Source: FEN-1219 sp963817615 (GTDB taxonomy: Bacteria; Pseudomonadota; Gammaproteobacteria; Steroidobacterales; Rariloculaceae). From it: a stretch of DNA of 64,000 nucleotides. Below the pieces are notes generated by a model. The model was not told where the DNA came from, did not search any database, and was given only the letters and a program-made list of their open reading frames with translations. Numbering within the stretch: the stretch's first letter is position 1; every line of letters starts with the position of its first letter. This document shows, one piece after another, positions 18,042-26,377 of the stretch. A program made the translations under genes and the position numbers. The stretch covers positions 1,240,001-1,304,000 of the forward strand of contig CAWFPH010000002.1 of assembly GCA_963817615.1 (NCBI GenBank), in the 5' to 3' direction.

Positions 18042-18842
18042 ATGAAACGCTTGCTCTGCGTCGCGGCGCTGCTCGCAGCCGCGCTCGCGTTGAGCGATCC
18101 CGCGCTCGCGCAACGGCGCCCGCGCGATCCGAAGCTGCCGCCTCCCGGTCCGGCGCCGCGCGCGGCGTCGGGCCGCGTGCTGCTGGGCGGTGCCACGCCG
18201 GCGGACGAGGGCGTCTGGACGCCGCTGTTCGGCATCACCGAGCCGATCGCGCCGCTCGATCAGATCCCGTTCCAGGCATGGTCGCGCGCGCTGTTCGAGC
18301 ATCGTCAGGACAACCAGCTCGAGCCGCACACGCGCTGCAAGCCCTCGGGCGGCGCGCGGCAATTCCTCACGCCCTATGGCGTCGAGTTCGTCGAGCTGCC
18401 GCAAATTGGGCGCATCTTCATTTTCGACATCGGCGGTCCGCACACCTTCCGCACGATCTACATGGACGGCCGCTCGCACCCGGCCAATCTGTCGCCGACC
18501 TACTACGGCCACTCGATCGGCTGGTGGGAGGGCGACACGCTCGTCGTCGACACGGTCGGCTACAACGAAGGCTTCTGGCTCGACCGGCGCGGGTTGCCGA
18601 CCACGAATCAGCTGCACACGGTCGAGCGCTTTCATCGCAGCGACGCCGAGACGATCGAGTACTCGATTACCGTGACCGATCCGGGCGCCTACACGGCGCC
18701 GTGGACCGGCAGCTTCAACTTGCAGTGGGACAAGGGCACGGAGCTCTTCGAGTACGTGTGCCAGCAGGCGAACTACGCGGCGGAGCTGATGGTCGGGGGG
18801 GAGCACTCGAAGGTCGACCGCAGCAGCCCGATCGTGCCGTAG
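18042..18842 (+). CDS. Exported partner-domain protein of the DUF6152 pair
   Basis: 266 residues with a signal peptide ending at ALAQ (about residue 23). After a proline-rich stretch the domain reads HTRCKPSGGARQFLTPYGVE, IYMDGRSHPANL, YYGHSIGWWEGDTLVVDTV, FWLDRRGLPTTNQLHTVERF and VTDPGAYTAPW. These blocks match residues about 225-380 of the fusion protein at 16383 and the protein at 24304. Charged positions conserved across all copies (DGR, WEGDT, ER, TDPGAYT) mark a likely active or binding surface. No known enzyme family is recognised. It lies 22 bases after the DUF6152 gene, in the same operon. Confidence 0.85.
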   Translation: MKRLLCVAALLAAALALSDPALAQRRPRDPKLPPPGPAPRAASGRVLLGGATPADEGVWTPLFGITEPIAPLDQIPFQAWSRALFEHRQDNQLEPHTRCKPSGGARQFLTPYGVEFVELPQIGRIFIFDIGGPHTFRTIYMDGRSHPANLSPTYYGHSIGWWEGDTLVVDTVGYNEGFWLDRRGLPTTNQLHTVERFHRSDAETIEYSITVTDPGAYTAPWTGSFNLQWDKGTELFEYVCQQANYAAELMVGGEHSKVDRSSPIVP

Positions 18843-18894
18843 GCTATCGCCTGCGCATGGCGAGCGCGACTTTGGCTTGGCGAATGATTCGGTG

Positions 18895-19386
18895 ATGAGC
18901 AACGAAGCGACGTTCTCCGAGGGCCGCTGCACGTGCCGCTCGGTGCGCTACCGCATGACGTCGCCGCCGATGTTCGTGCATTGCTGTCATTGTCGCTGGT
19001 GCCAACGGGAGACCGGAGCATCGTTCGCGCTGAACGCGTTGATCGAGTCCGATCGCGTGCAGCTGATCGCCGGCGAGGTCCGCGTGATCGACACGCCGTC
19101 GAACAGCGGCAAGGGCCAGAAAATCGCGCGCTGTCCGAGTTGCCACGTGGCACTCTGGAGCAATTACGGCGGCGCGGGCGACCTGATTCGCTTCGTCCGC
19201 GTCGGAACGCTGGAAGACCCGGACCGCTGCCCGCCCGACGTGCACATCTTCACGGCGTCGAAGCAACCGTGGGTCGTGCTTCCGCCCGGCACGCCGGCCG
19301 TGCCGGAATACTACAAATCGAGCGAGCTGTGGCCGCGCGAGAGTCTCGAGCGGCGTGCGGCCGTGCTCGCAACGGCGGGGCGCTGA
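18895..19386 (+). CDS. GFA family (glutathione-dependent formaldehyde-activating-like) zinc protein
   Basis: 163 residues from ATG at 18895. The Mss4-like zinc fold is shown by GRCTCRSVRY, HCCHCRWCQRETGASF and ARCPSCHVALWS, giving a catalytic and a structural set of cysteines. FVRVGTLEDPDRCPPDVHIF is a frequent C-terminal block. Members were named for S-hydroxymethylglutathione formation, but most are of unproven function, so this name should be read as a family label. A TTG six codons upstream is also open. It converges with the amidohydrolase gene. Confidence 0.9.
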   Translation: MSNEATFSEGRCTCRSVRYRMTSPPMFVHCCHCRWCQRETGASFALNALIESDRVQLIAGEVRVIDTPSNSGKGQKIARCPSCHVALWSNYGGAGDLIRFVRVGTLEDPDRCPPDVHIFTASKQPWVVLPPGTPAVPEYYKSSELWPRESLERRAAVLATAGR

Positions 19387-19440
19387 CGCGCGCCGGCGTT
19401 CGGACCATGGCGCGGCCACGGCCGGTGACGTTCCGAGTCG

Positions 19441-21228
19441 TCAGTCGGGTGTCGCGAGCGACGCGAACGGTCCGGCCGCGTACTCGACCTTGCCGCCGAC
19501 GATCGTGAGCAGCGACTCGATTCGGCCGACCTGCTCGACGGGCACGCCGAGGTAATCCGCCGTGAGCACCGCGAGATCCGCGAGCTTGCCGGGCTCGAGT
19601 GAGCCGCGCACGTCGTCGTCGAACGAGAACCACGCGCTGCCGAGCGTATAGAGCTTCAGCGCGTCGAGCCGCGTCGGCGTTTCCTCTGGACCGCGCAGCG
19701 CTACGCCGCCGGCCGTCTTGCCGTCCAGGAACCATTGCAGCGCGGTGAACGGGTTGTACGATGCGACGCGATGCGCGTCCGTGCCTGCGCCGATCGGCAC
19801 GCCGATGCGCTCGCCGGTCACCACCGGCGGCGCGCGCCGCGCCGCCTCCGCGCCGGCCTGCTTCGCGAACTGCTCGCCGCCGAAGTACATTGCGTCTTGC
19901 ACCGTCCAGCCGACGCCGAGCGCCTGCATGCGCATCAGCGTCGCCTCCGACGCGTCGTTCAGATGCGCGATCGACCAGCGCAGCGGCGCGATCGGCACCT
20001 CGCGATTCACGCGCTCGAAAATGTCGAGCAGCACGCCGACGGACGCGTCGCTCGGCCAGTGCATCGTCACTGCGAGCCCGCGCGCGGCGGCCCAACGCAC
20101 GACCGCGTAATAGCGCTGCTGCTCGGCCTCGGTCGGCCGCGGGTTGTTATTGAGCGCGAACGTGATTCGCTCGCCGATGCCGTTGAAGTGCAGCCAGTCG
20201 TCGCCGAACCCCATCGGGAGCAACGTCGTGAGCGTTTGCAGCTCCTCGAGCTCGTGGCCGTCGGTCTGGCCGTTCAAGCTGTAAGCCACGCGCACCGACA
20301 AAGCGCCACGGCGCCACACGTCGAGCACCGCGCGATAGTCGTCGGGCGCCAGGTTGTTGCCGCCCGGATCCACCACGCCGGTGAGGCCGAGCCGGTTGAG
20401 CTCCCGGAAGAACGCCACCGTTCCCTCGACCTGCTGCGCGAACGTCGGCTTGGGCAATCGATCGAACAGCGCGACGATCGCGGGACTCGGGCCGACGATC
20501 GTGCCCGAGATCCGACCGTCGGAGTTGCGCTCGAGATGCGCGCCGGCCGGGAGGTCGGCATCGGTCGCGAGCCCGAGCGCGCGGAAGCCTTGCGGCGTGA
20601 GAGCGACCCAGCCGTAGCCGAGCTGCACGTACACCGGATTGTCGGGCGCGGCCGCCTCGAGCTCGCTCGCGGTCGGTCGCCGCCGTTCTTCGAACTGCCG
20701 TTCGTTCCACCCGCCCGCGACGATCAGCCAGCTTCCCGGCGGCATCGTCTGTGCCGCCGCGGTGATGCGCGCGAGCGCCTCGGTAAGCGAGCGCGCGCCG
20801 ATCCAGTTCACCTCGGTCGCAAAGCTCAAGCCCGCGCGAATCGCATGGATGTGGGAGTCGATGAGACCCGGAATCACGGTGCGACCGCCCAGGTCGACGA
20901 TGCGGGTCTTCGGGCCCGCGAGCCTGCGGATCTCCGCGGTCGTGCCGAGCGCGAGGATCTTGTCGCCGCGAATCGCGAGCGCTTCGCGCAGCGAGGCTTG
21001 CGCGTCGACGGTTACGATCTTGCCGTGAAGGAGCACAGTGTCGGGAGGCTGCGCCCGCGCGAGCGGGCCGGTGAGCAGCATGCATACCGCAACGAGCGCA
21101 ATCGCCGCCACGCGGCGGGGGCCGCGACGGTCACGCCCGCTCGGGGCTGCGGTGCGCCATCGCGTCTCCTCCGAGGCTCGTCGAGAGCGAGCTCGAGCGC
21201 GGCGAACGGCTTCGTGCGCTTGCGGCAT
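19441..21228 (-). CDS. Exported amidohydrolase (Amidohydro_3, YtcJ-like)
   Basis: 595 residues. A hydrophobic export signal (VAAIALVAVCMLLTGPLARA) follows an arginine-rich stretch of about 39 residues; GTG at 21111 would put the signal at the very N-terminus and is a good alternative start. The metal-dependent barrel shows IPGLIDSHIHAIRAG (HxH), a middle histidine in VTMHWPSDA, SIAHLNDASE, and the final aspartate in GAGTDAHRVASYNPF. C-terminal GSLEPGKLADLAVL is typical. Substrate unknown; YtcJ-type enzymes are usually predicted to hydrolyse amide or formyl groups. Confidence 0.9.
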   Translation of the reverse strand: MPQAHEAVRRARARSRRASEETRWRTAAPSGRDRRGPRRVAAIALVAVCMLLTGPLARAQPPDTVLLHGKIVTVDAQASLREALAIRGDKILALGTTAEIRRLAGPKTRIVDLGGRTVIPGLIDSHIHAIRAGLSFATEVNWIGARSLTEALARITAAAQTMPPGSWLIVAGGWNERQFEERRRPTASELEAAAPDNPVYVQLGYGWVALTPQGFRALGLATDADLPAGAHLERNSDGRISGTIVGPSPAIVALFDRLPKPTFAQQVEGTVAFFRELNRLGLTGVVDPGGNNLAPDDYRAVLDVWRRGALSVRVAYSLNGQTDGHELEELQTLTTLLPMGFGDDWLHFNGIGERITFALNNNPRPTEAEQQRYYAVVRWAAARGLAVTMHWPSDASVGVLLDIFERVNREVPIAPLRWSIAHLNDASEATLMRMQALGVGWTVQDAMYFGGEQFAKQAGAEAARRAPPVVTGERIGVPIGAGTDAHRVASYNPFTALQWFLDGKTAGGVALRGPEETPTRLDALKLYTLGSAWFSFDDDVRGSLEPGKLADLAVLTADYLGVPVEQVGRIESLLTIVGGKVEYAAGPFASLATPD

Positions 21229-21418
21229 GCGGCCAAGCTTAGCACCGGCTCGTTTCGGCGCGACCGCCGCCGACTACGTCGCGACGCATGTCCGGAACGA
21301 ACAGCGCGCGTCACAGACGGATCCCATCGCGCGGGGCTCGACGCGGTGATCGACTCCGCTCTACCCTCGACCCCACGGCTCGAACGGCCCGCTGACAACG
21401 ACTGAGGGAGATCACGCC

Positions 21419-22009
21419 ATGATTTCACAACGCTTCGATCGCATCGGCCTTCTGCATTCGGCGCGCGGCATCGCAATCGGCACTGCGTTGCTGCTGTCTG
21501 CGCAGGCCGGGCCCGCGCTGGCGCAGCAGGTCACGATGCAGACGCTGCTAGATCGCGTACAGATCGAGGATCTGCTCACGCGCTACTACTACGACCTTTC
21601 GATGGGCGAGAGCCACGCGCTGTCCGAGTATTTCACCGAGGACGCGCTGCTCGACGTCGACGGGACCGTCGCCAAAGGCCGGGCCGAGATCGCGAAGCTG
21701 TATGCACCGGAAGGCGCGACGCGAACCAAGTCCGCCACGCCGCGCCCGCAGAATCACATGCTGCTGACGAATCCGGTCATCGAGGTCAAAGGCGATACGG
21801 CCACGGCTCACGTCATTTGGACCGGCGTCGCGAACCAAGGCGTCGGGAAGCCGCCGAGCCTCACGGAGGAAGGACGCGAGGACACCGAGCTCGTCAAACG
21901 CGACGGCAAGTGGCTCATCAAGCGCCGCTACATCAGCTCCGACAGCGGCTTGCCCGATCGTTTCGACGCGACGTACAAGCCTCGCAACGATCCGCTGAAG
22001 GAAGAGTGA
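21419..22009 (+). CDS. Exported SnoaL/NTF2-like protein
   Basis: 196 residues with a signal peptide ending at ALAQ (about residue 38). The cone-shaped NTF2-like fold is suggested by DRVQIEDLLTRYYYDLSMG, EYFTEDALLDVDGTVAKGR, NHMLLTNPVIEVKGDTATA, and KRDGKWLIKRRYI. Such domains serve as polyketide cyclases, dehydratases or binding proteins; no catalytic set is certain here. It lies divergent from the amidohydrolase gene, sharing a 190-base upstream region. Confidence 0.8.
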   Translation: MISQRFDRIGLLHSARGIAIGTALLLSAQAGPALAQQVTMQTLLDRVQIEDLLTRYYYDLSMGESHALSEYFTEDALLDVDGTVAKGRAEIAKLYAPEGATRTKSATPRPQNHMLLTNPVIEVKGDTATAHVIWTGVANQGVGKPPSLTEEGREDTELVKRDGKWLIKRRYISSDSGLPDRFDATYKPRNDPLKEE

Positions 22010-22084
22010 GACGCGCGAGTTGCGATTGCGCCTGAAGCGGGGCGTGCAAATCGTGACCTCGGACGCTTACGCGCGCTGCGCTCG

Positions 22085-23383
22085 CTAACGCTCCGGCAAC
22101 GCCTCGACGGCCGGGTCGAGCGCCGAATCGGCGGCGCCTTCCGGCGGCGAGCCGATCATGAGCAGCGCGCCGAGTGTGAGCACGCCGGCGGCCGAGAGGT
22201 AGTAGCCGACGGCCGCGATGCCGTAGGTCTTGGCGAGCCAGGTCGCGATGTACGGCGCGAGCGAGCCGCCCAAGATGCCCGCGATGTTGAACGCGAGGGA
22301 CGCGCCCGTATAACGCACGGCGGTCGGGAAAAGCTCCGCGAGGGCGGCGCCGAGCGGGCCGTAGGTGAGGCCCATGCAGGCGAGCCCGATCGACAACACC
22401 GCGAGCACTTGCAGCGCGCCGCCGCCGCCGAAGAGCGGCCCGAACGCGAGCCCGAACACGATGATCGCGACGGTTGCGCCGATCAGCGTCAGCCGCTTGC
22501 CGCGGCGGTCCGCGATCAGCGCCGACAGCGGAATCGTGACCGCGAAGAAGAGCACGCCCACGATCTGCAGCAGCAGAAACTGCTGCCGCGGAAAGCCGAG
22601 CTCGGTCGTGCCCCAGCTCAGCGTGAACACCGTCATCAAGTAGAACGTGACGAACGTGGTGATCACGGCGACGGTCGCAAGCGCGAGCGTGCGCGGATGC
22701 TCGCGCAGCACGGCGAGCATCGGCACGCGAACCCGCTCACCCAAGTCGATTGCGCGCTTGAACGCCGGCGTCTCCGCGAGTCTCAGTCGCACGTACAAGC
22801 CGACTGCCACGAGCAGCGCGCTCGCAAGAAACGGAATGCGCCAGCCCCAAGCGAACAGCTGCGCGTCCGTGAGCCACGCGGTCAGCGCCACGTACACGCC
22901 GGTCGCGAGGATGAAGCCGATCGGCGCGCCGAGCTGCGGGAACATGCCGTACCAGGCGCGCTTGCCCGGCGGCGCATGCTCGGTCGCGAGCAGCACGGCG
23001 CCGCCCCATTCGCCGCCGAGCCCGATGCCCTGGCCGAACCGGCACAGCGCGAGCAGCGCGGGCGCTGTCACACCCAGCGCCGCATAGGTCGGCAGCAACC
23101 CGATCGCGACGGTCGAAAGCCCCATCGTGGTGAGCGCGGCGACGAGCGTCGCCTTACGGCCGATCCGGTCGCCGAAGTGGCCGAACAGTGCCGAGCCGAT
23201 CGGCCGCGCGAAGAACGCGAGTGCGAACGTCGCGAGCGACTGGAGCCGCGCGGCCATGGGGTTCCCGGGCGGGAAGAACAGCGCGGGGAACACGAGCACG
23301 GCCGCGGTTCCATAGATGTAGAAGTCGAAGAACTCGATCGTCGTGCCGACCAAGCTCGCAAACAGCACGCGGCGGTGTTTCAT
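22085..23383 (-). CDS. MFS transporter, metabolite:proton symporter (MHS) type
   Basis: 432 residues from MKHRRVLFASLVGTTIEFFDF, the diagnostic start of the metabolite-H+ symporter group, with 12 predicted helices. The loop 2-3 motif GHFGDRIGRKATLV and the RFGQGIGLGGEWGGAVLLA helix are present, as is RRGKRLTLIGA in the second half. Substrates in the group include proline/betaine, citrate, shikimate and alpha-ketoglutarate; the sequence alone does not decide. It stands alone, with no linked catabolic genes. Confidence 0.92.
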   Translation of the reverse strand: MKHRRVLFASLVGTTIEFFDFYIYGTAAVLVFPALFFPPGNPMAARLQSLATFALAFFARPIGSALFGHFGDRIGRKATLVAALTTMGLSTVAIGLLPTYAALGVTAPALLALCRFGQGIGLGGEWGGAVLLATEHAPPGKRAWYGMFPQLGAPIGFILATGVYVALTAWLTDAQLFAWGWRIPFLASALLVAVGLYVRLRLAETPAFKRAIDLGERVRVPMLAVLREHPRTLALATVAVITTFVTFYLMTVFTLSWGTTELGFPRQQFLLLQIVGVLFFAVTIPLSALIADRRGKRLTLIGATVAIIVFGLAFGPLFGGGGALQVLAVLSIGLACMGLTYGPLGAALAELFPTAVRYTGASLAFNIAGILGGSLAPYIATWLAKTYGIAAVGYYLSAAGVLTLGALLMIGSPPEGAADSALDPAVEALPER

Positions 23384-23491
23384 GGGCCGCGATGATAACG
23401 CGCTGCGGCAGCCGGTTGCGGCTGTTGCGGGTGGGACGGGCGCTTTGCGCAAGCGATGCCCGCCGCGACGCGATGTGCGAGCGGCGTCGCG

Positions 23492-24166
23492 CTACGCGAC
23501 CGCGTGCCGCAATGCGCCGAGCAGCCGACCGTAGAGCCTGCGCTCATGGCCGAGGAATTGGCTCGTCCGTGCGTCGCTGAGCTCGCCTGCCGCTTCCAGC
23601 CGGCTCGCCATGTCGCCCAGATGCGCCTGCTCCTCGCCCAGCACGCGCTTCAACGTGAGCGGTGCCCGCGCGCGATGGAGCGTCTGCTGGTAGAGGCGAT
23701 AGAACCACAGCGCGCGGAACTCGACGATCATCGACATGTACAAATACGCTGCGCGGCCGCTGCGCTGGCGCTGAAGAACGTGCAGCATCGCGGCCTCGAG
23801 GCGCTGGAAATACATGCGTGCGGCGGCGGGCGCGAGCATGTCGGCTGCGACGTACTCGAGCGGACGGCCCGCGGTTTTCTCGGCTTGGCGCTTGAAGAAG
23901 AAGGCGTGCTGCGCTTCCTCGGCGATGTGCTTGAGCGTCGGTTGGTCGATGTCCGCGCCGTGCTGAGTCGACATGATCTTATGGCTGCCCATGTGCTCGA
24001 GCATCGACAGCGTATTGATGAACCGAGCGTGTGTGGCCGGCTCGGCCACGACACGCGCGAGCAGCGTCCGCGTCTGAAGCAGCAGCGGATCGTTGGCCGC
24101 CGCGAAGCGCTCGAGCGTTCCGCCGAGCCACGAATCTCTGAGCTCTTGGTCGTCCCTGCGCAGCAT
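23492..24166 (-). CDS. Ferritin-like di-iron four-helix protein of unknown function
   Basis: 224 residues, all helical. The full di-iron carboxylate pattern is visible: Glu57 (MLEHMG), Glu84-x-x-His87 (AEEAQHAFF), Glu149 (MIVEFRALW) and Glu179-x-x-His182 (GEEQAHLGD), spaced as in ferritin-like oxidases and hydroxylases such as MiaE and AurF. No signal peptide. I cannot assign a substrate. It is upstream of and in the same direction as the MFS gene, 108 bases apart. Confidence 0.75.
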   Translation of the reverse strand: MLRRDDQELRDSWLGGTLERFAAANDPLLLQTRTLLARVVAEPATHARFINTLSMLEHMGSHKIMSTQHGADIDQPTLKHIAEEAQHAFFFKRQAEKTAGRPLEYVAADMLAPAAARMYFQRLEAAMLHVLQRQRSGRAAYLYMSMIVEFRALWFYRLYQQTLHRARAPLTLKRVLGEEQAHLGDMASRLEAAGELSDARTSQFLGHERRLYGRLLGALRHAVA

Positions 24167-24303
24167 CGTCTTGTTCGCTGTTGTCGGCTCGGGGAAGGGC
24201 GCCGGCGTTCGGCGCTCGGGCTAGTGTATACGAACCGTGCCGTGCATTTTTCGTCGCCGGGTGGCCGCGGTAAGATGAGCGGCGGGAAAAAAAAGGGGGC
24301 CCC

Positions 24304-25101
24304 ATGAAGCGGCATTGCTCGGCAGCGCTCGGCGCGCTCGCGTTGCTCGCAGCGCACGCCGCTGCGGGTCAAACGGCATCCACCGCGGCACCAGCGGCCG
24401 CTCCCAAGAGCGACTCTTGGGGCGCGATCGCAAAGCTGCCCGACTGGGGTGGGCTTTGGGAGCTCACGTTCGTCGGCCGCGGCGGCGGCGCTGCCGCCGC
24501 GCGCACCGCCGAGCAGCCGGCGCTCACGCCGCCGTATGCCGCGAAGCTCGCGGAGTACCGCGCCGCGCAGCAGCGCGGCGAGATCGAGGACACGCCGGCC
24601 GCGAACTGCGTGCCGCCCGGGATGCCCGGCGTCATGACGCAGCCGTACCCGATCGAGTTTTTGTTCACGCCGGGCAAGATCACGATCCTGGTCGAGGCTT
24701 ACAGCCAGTGGCGGCAGATTTTCACCGACGGCCGCAAGCACCCCGACGATCCCGATCTCACTTTCAACGGCCATTCGATCGGTCATTGGGAAGGCGACAC
24801 GCTCGTCGTCGACACCGTCGGCTTCACCACGGACACGCGCCTCGGCAACTACGGCATCCAGCACAGCGACAAGATGCACATCGTCGAGCGCATGCATCTC
24901 GCTGCGCCGGACCGCCTCGAAATCGAGACGACGATCACGGACCCCGAGGCTCTCGAGAAACCCTATACGACGAGCCGCGTCTACGGACGTCATCGCGACT
25001 GGACCTTGGCCGAATACGTTTGCCAGCAGAACAACCGCAACGGGTTGACCGATGCCGGCAAGTCCACGATCGATTTGAGCACGCACGAGGTGAACCAATG
25101 A
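24304..25101 (+). CDS. Exported partner-domain protein of the DUF6152 pair (second locus)
   Basis: 265 residues with a signal peptide ending near AAAGQ. Family blocks appear in the expected order: NCVPPGMPGVMTQPYPIEF, IFTDGRKHPDDPDL, FNGHSIGHWEGDTLVVDTV, HIVERMHL and TITDPEALEKPYTT. Compared with the 18042 protein, the last block lacks the PGAYT residues. The order of the pair is reversed here: partner first, DUF6152 second, with an ATGA overlap that couples their translation. An A-rich stretch (GGGAAAAAAAAGGGGG) precedes the ATG. Confidence 0.85.
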   Translation: MKRHCSAALGALALLAAHAAAGQTASTAAPAAAPKSDSWGAIAKLPDWGGLWELTFVGRGGGAAAARTAEQPALTPPYAAKLAEYRAAQQRGEIEDTPAANCVPPGMPGVMTQPYPIEFLFTPGKITILVEAYSQWRQIFTDGRKHPDDPDLTFNGHSIGHWEGDTLVVDTVGFTTDTRLGNYGIQHSDKMHIVERMHLAAPDRLEIETTITDPEALEKPYTTSRVYGRHRDWTLAEYVCQQNNRNGLTDAGKSTIDLSTHEVNQ

Positions 25102-25493
25102 CCAAGCTCGATCTCTTCGGCGCGATGCTGGCCGTCGCGGCTCTCGGCGCCGCGGGCCCCGCGGCCGCGCATCACTCGTTCAGCCAGTTCGACATGTCGA
25201 AGGTGAAGACCGTCGAAGGTGACGTCGTCGAGTTCCAGTGGACCAACCCGCACACGTGGACCTGGATCAACGTGAAGAACGAGGACGGGTCGGTCACGAA
25301 ATGGGGCTTCGAGGGCATGAGCCCGAACTTCCTAGGCCGCCGCGGCTGGACGAAAAGGACCATGCAACCCGGCGACCACGTGAAGGTGGTGTGCGCGCCG
25401 CTGAAGAGCGGCGAGCCCGGCGGCACGCTGCTCCGCGTGACGCTGCCCGACGGCAAAGAGATGGTGAACTTCGGCTCACCGCCGAAGGAGTGA
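25098..25493 (+). CDS. Exported DUF6152 family protein (second locus)
   Basis: 131 residues, ATG overlapping the previous stop. The signal peptide ends GPAAA and the mature start is HHSFSQFDMSKVK. The domain blocks are VEGDVVEFQWTNPHTWTWI, TKWGFEGMSPNFL and GWTKRTMQPGDHVKVV. As in the other copies, the predicted first two residues are histidines and the NPH motif is kept. It ends about 100 bases before the tRNA-Arg gene. Confidence 0.87.
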   Translation: MTKLDLFGAMLAVAALGAAGPAAAHHSFSQFDMSKVKTVEGDVVEFQWTNPHTWTWINVKNEDGSVTKWGFEGMSPNFLGRRGWTKRTMQPGDHVKVVCAPLKSGEPGGTLLRVTLPDGKEMVNFGSPPKE

Positions 25494-25589
25494 AGCCGCC
25501 GCAACGGAAGCAGCCCTCTGACGGGCGCGGTGCGCGAACAAGCCTCGCCGCGGCCGTTCGGTTACCATAGCTTCGCAACCACTCCCCGC

Positions 25590-25666
25590 GCGCCCGTAGC
25601 TCAGCTGGATAGAGCATCAGGCTTCGAACCTGAGGGTCGGGAGTTCGAATCTCTCCGGGCGCGCCA
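25590..25666 (+). tRNA. tRNA-Arg (anticodon TCG)
   Basis: A 77-base cloverleaf including an encoded CCA end. The acceptor stem pairs GCGCCCG with CGGGCGC, the D arm is GCTCAGCTGGATAGAGC, the anticodon stem TCAGG/CCTGA encloses the loop CTTCGAA (anticodon TCG), and the T arm holds GTTCGAATC. Lower-GC accessory DNA begins immediately downstream, so this gene marks the edge of a probable island. Confidence 0.95.
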
Positions 25667-25739
25667 CTAAGCCAATAGATGACGGATGCTTCGGCGCTGG
25701 TAGATCGCGAGTGTAGGCGGCACGTAGGCGCGGTTTTCG

Positions 25740-25848
25740 CCGCCGGTTTGTTGGTGGCCATCGCGATGTTCGTCAGCAAAGTTGATCTGCAAAACCAACC
25801 CTACCAAGACTCACCGTGACTGCCGCTCCAGCTACCCTTGTACACCAC
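25740..25848 (-). mobile_element. Remnant of an IS256-family left end beside the tRNA
   Basis: Bases 25795-25848 are an imperfect copy of 27440-27503, the upstream end of the truncated IS256-type element: both contain TACCAAGACTCAC followed by TGAC, GCCGCT, CAGCT and TACACCAC at matching spacing. On the minus strand the copy is followed by a short leader and ATGGCCACCAACAAA, resembling the transposase start ATGACCACCAAGACC at 27406. Homology fades within a few codons, so only the element's end survives. Confidence 0.5.
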
Positions 25849-25921
25849 GCTTGGGGCGTCATGCGTAGCAGTGTCTAGGACATTCGCAGAGAACCGGACA
25901 AGCAACAGAAGTTCATTGGCA

Positions 25922-26290
25922 ATGTATACGTACAATCAGCAAAGGCGAATCCTTGTTTTCAAAGACACGCTAACGCCTCCTGAACGAGGAGACGTAGTGC
26001 TGCTTCTTTCTTTGCAACCACGAATGTATTTCGAACACCTCGAGGGTCAGGAGCGGAGGTTCGCGTTCCACAATGACCGCGAACCTATTGTTCGAATCGA
26101 TGCCAATACCGGAGCCGTTCGGATGAAGTCCGCGCTGAAACTAGAGAAATTGAGTTGCGTACTCGCGGCCTCTGGCTCAGAGGAGGTGTCCCTCGAAGGG
26201 AACGTGTTGGTGTACCGCTTCCCCGCAGATTCGCTTGAGCAGGTTGCCGCGGCAATCGAGCGGACATACTACGTGATTCCGCCCGCTTAA
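25922..26290 (+). CDS. Small protein of unknown function in the island
   Basis: 122 residues from MYTYNQQRRILVFKD. It is soluble, mixed alpha/beta, with LTPPERGDVVLLLSLQPRM, HNDREPIVRIDANTGAV and a helical end (DSLEQVAAAIERTYYVIPP). I do not recognise a family. Codon use is much less GC-rich than in flanking core genes. It sits 87 bases upstream of the frameshifted HEPN-like gene in the same direction, so the two might have formed a pair (inference). Confidence 0.55.
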   Translation: MYTYNQQRRILVFKDTLTPPERGDVVLLLSLQPRMYFEHLEGQERRFAFHNDREPIVRIDANTGAVRMKSALKLEKLSCVLAASGSEEVSLEGNVLVYRFPADSLEQVAAAIERTYYVIPPA

Positions 26291-26377
26291 GCATCGGCAT
26301 TCCAGAACCGATATTGTCGACCAAGTCTCTGGCACGGTCGACGGTAAGAAGTTCGGCTGGGAGTTGAATCCTGTCCT

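Noticed and set aside
25294..25779. Minus-strand frame containing GEIRTPDPQVRSLMLYPAEL
   Set aside because: This is the well-known false protein produced by translating the opposite strand of a tRNA gene; it spans the tRNA-Arg.
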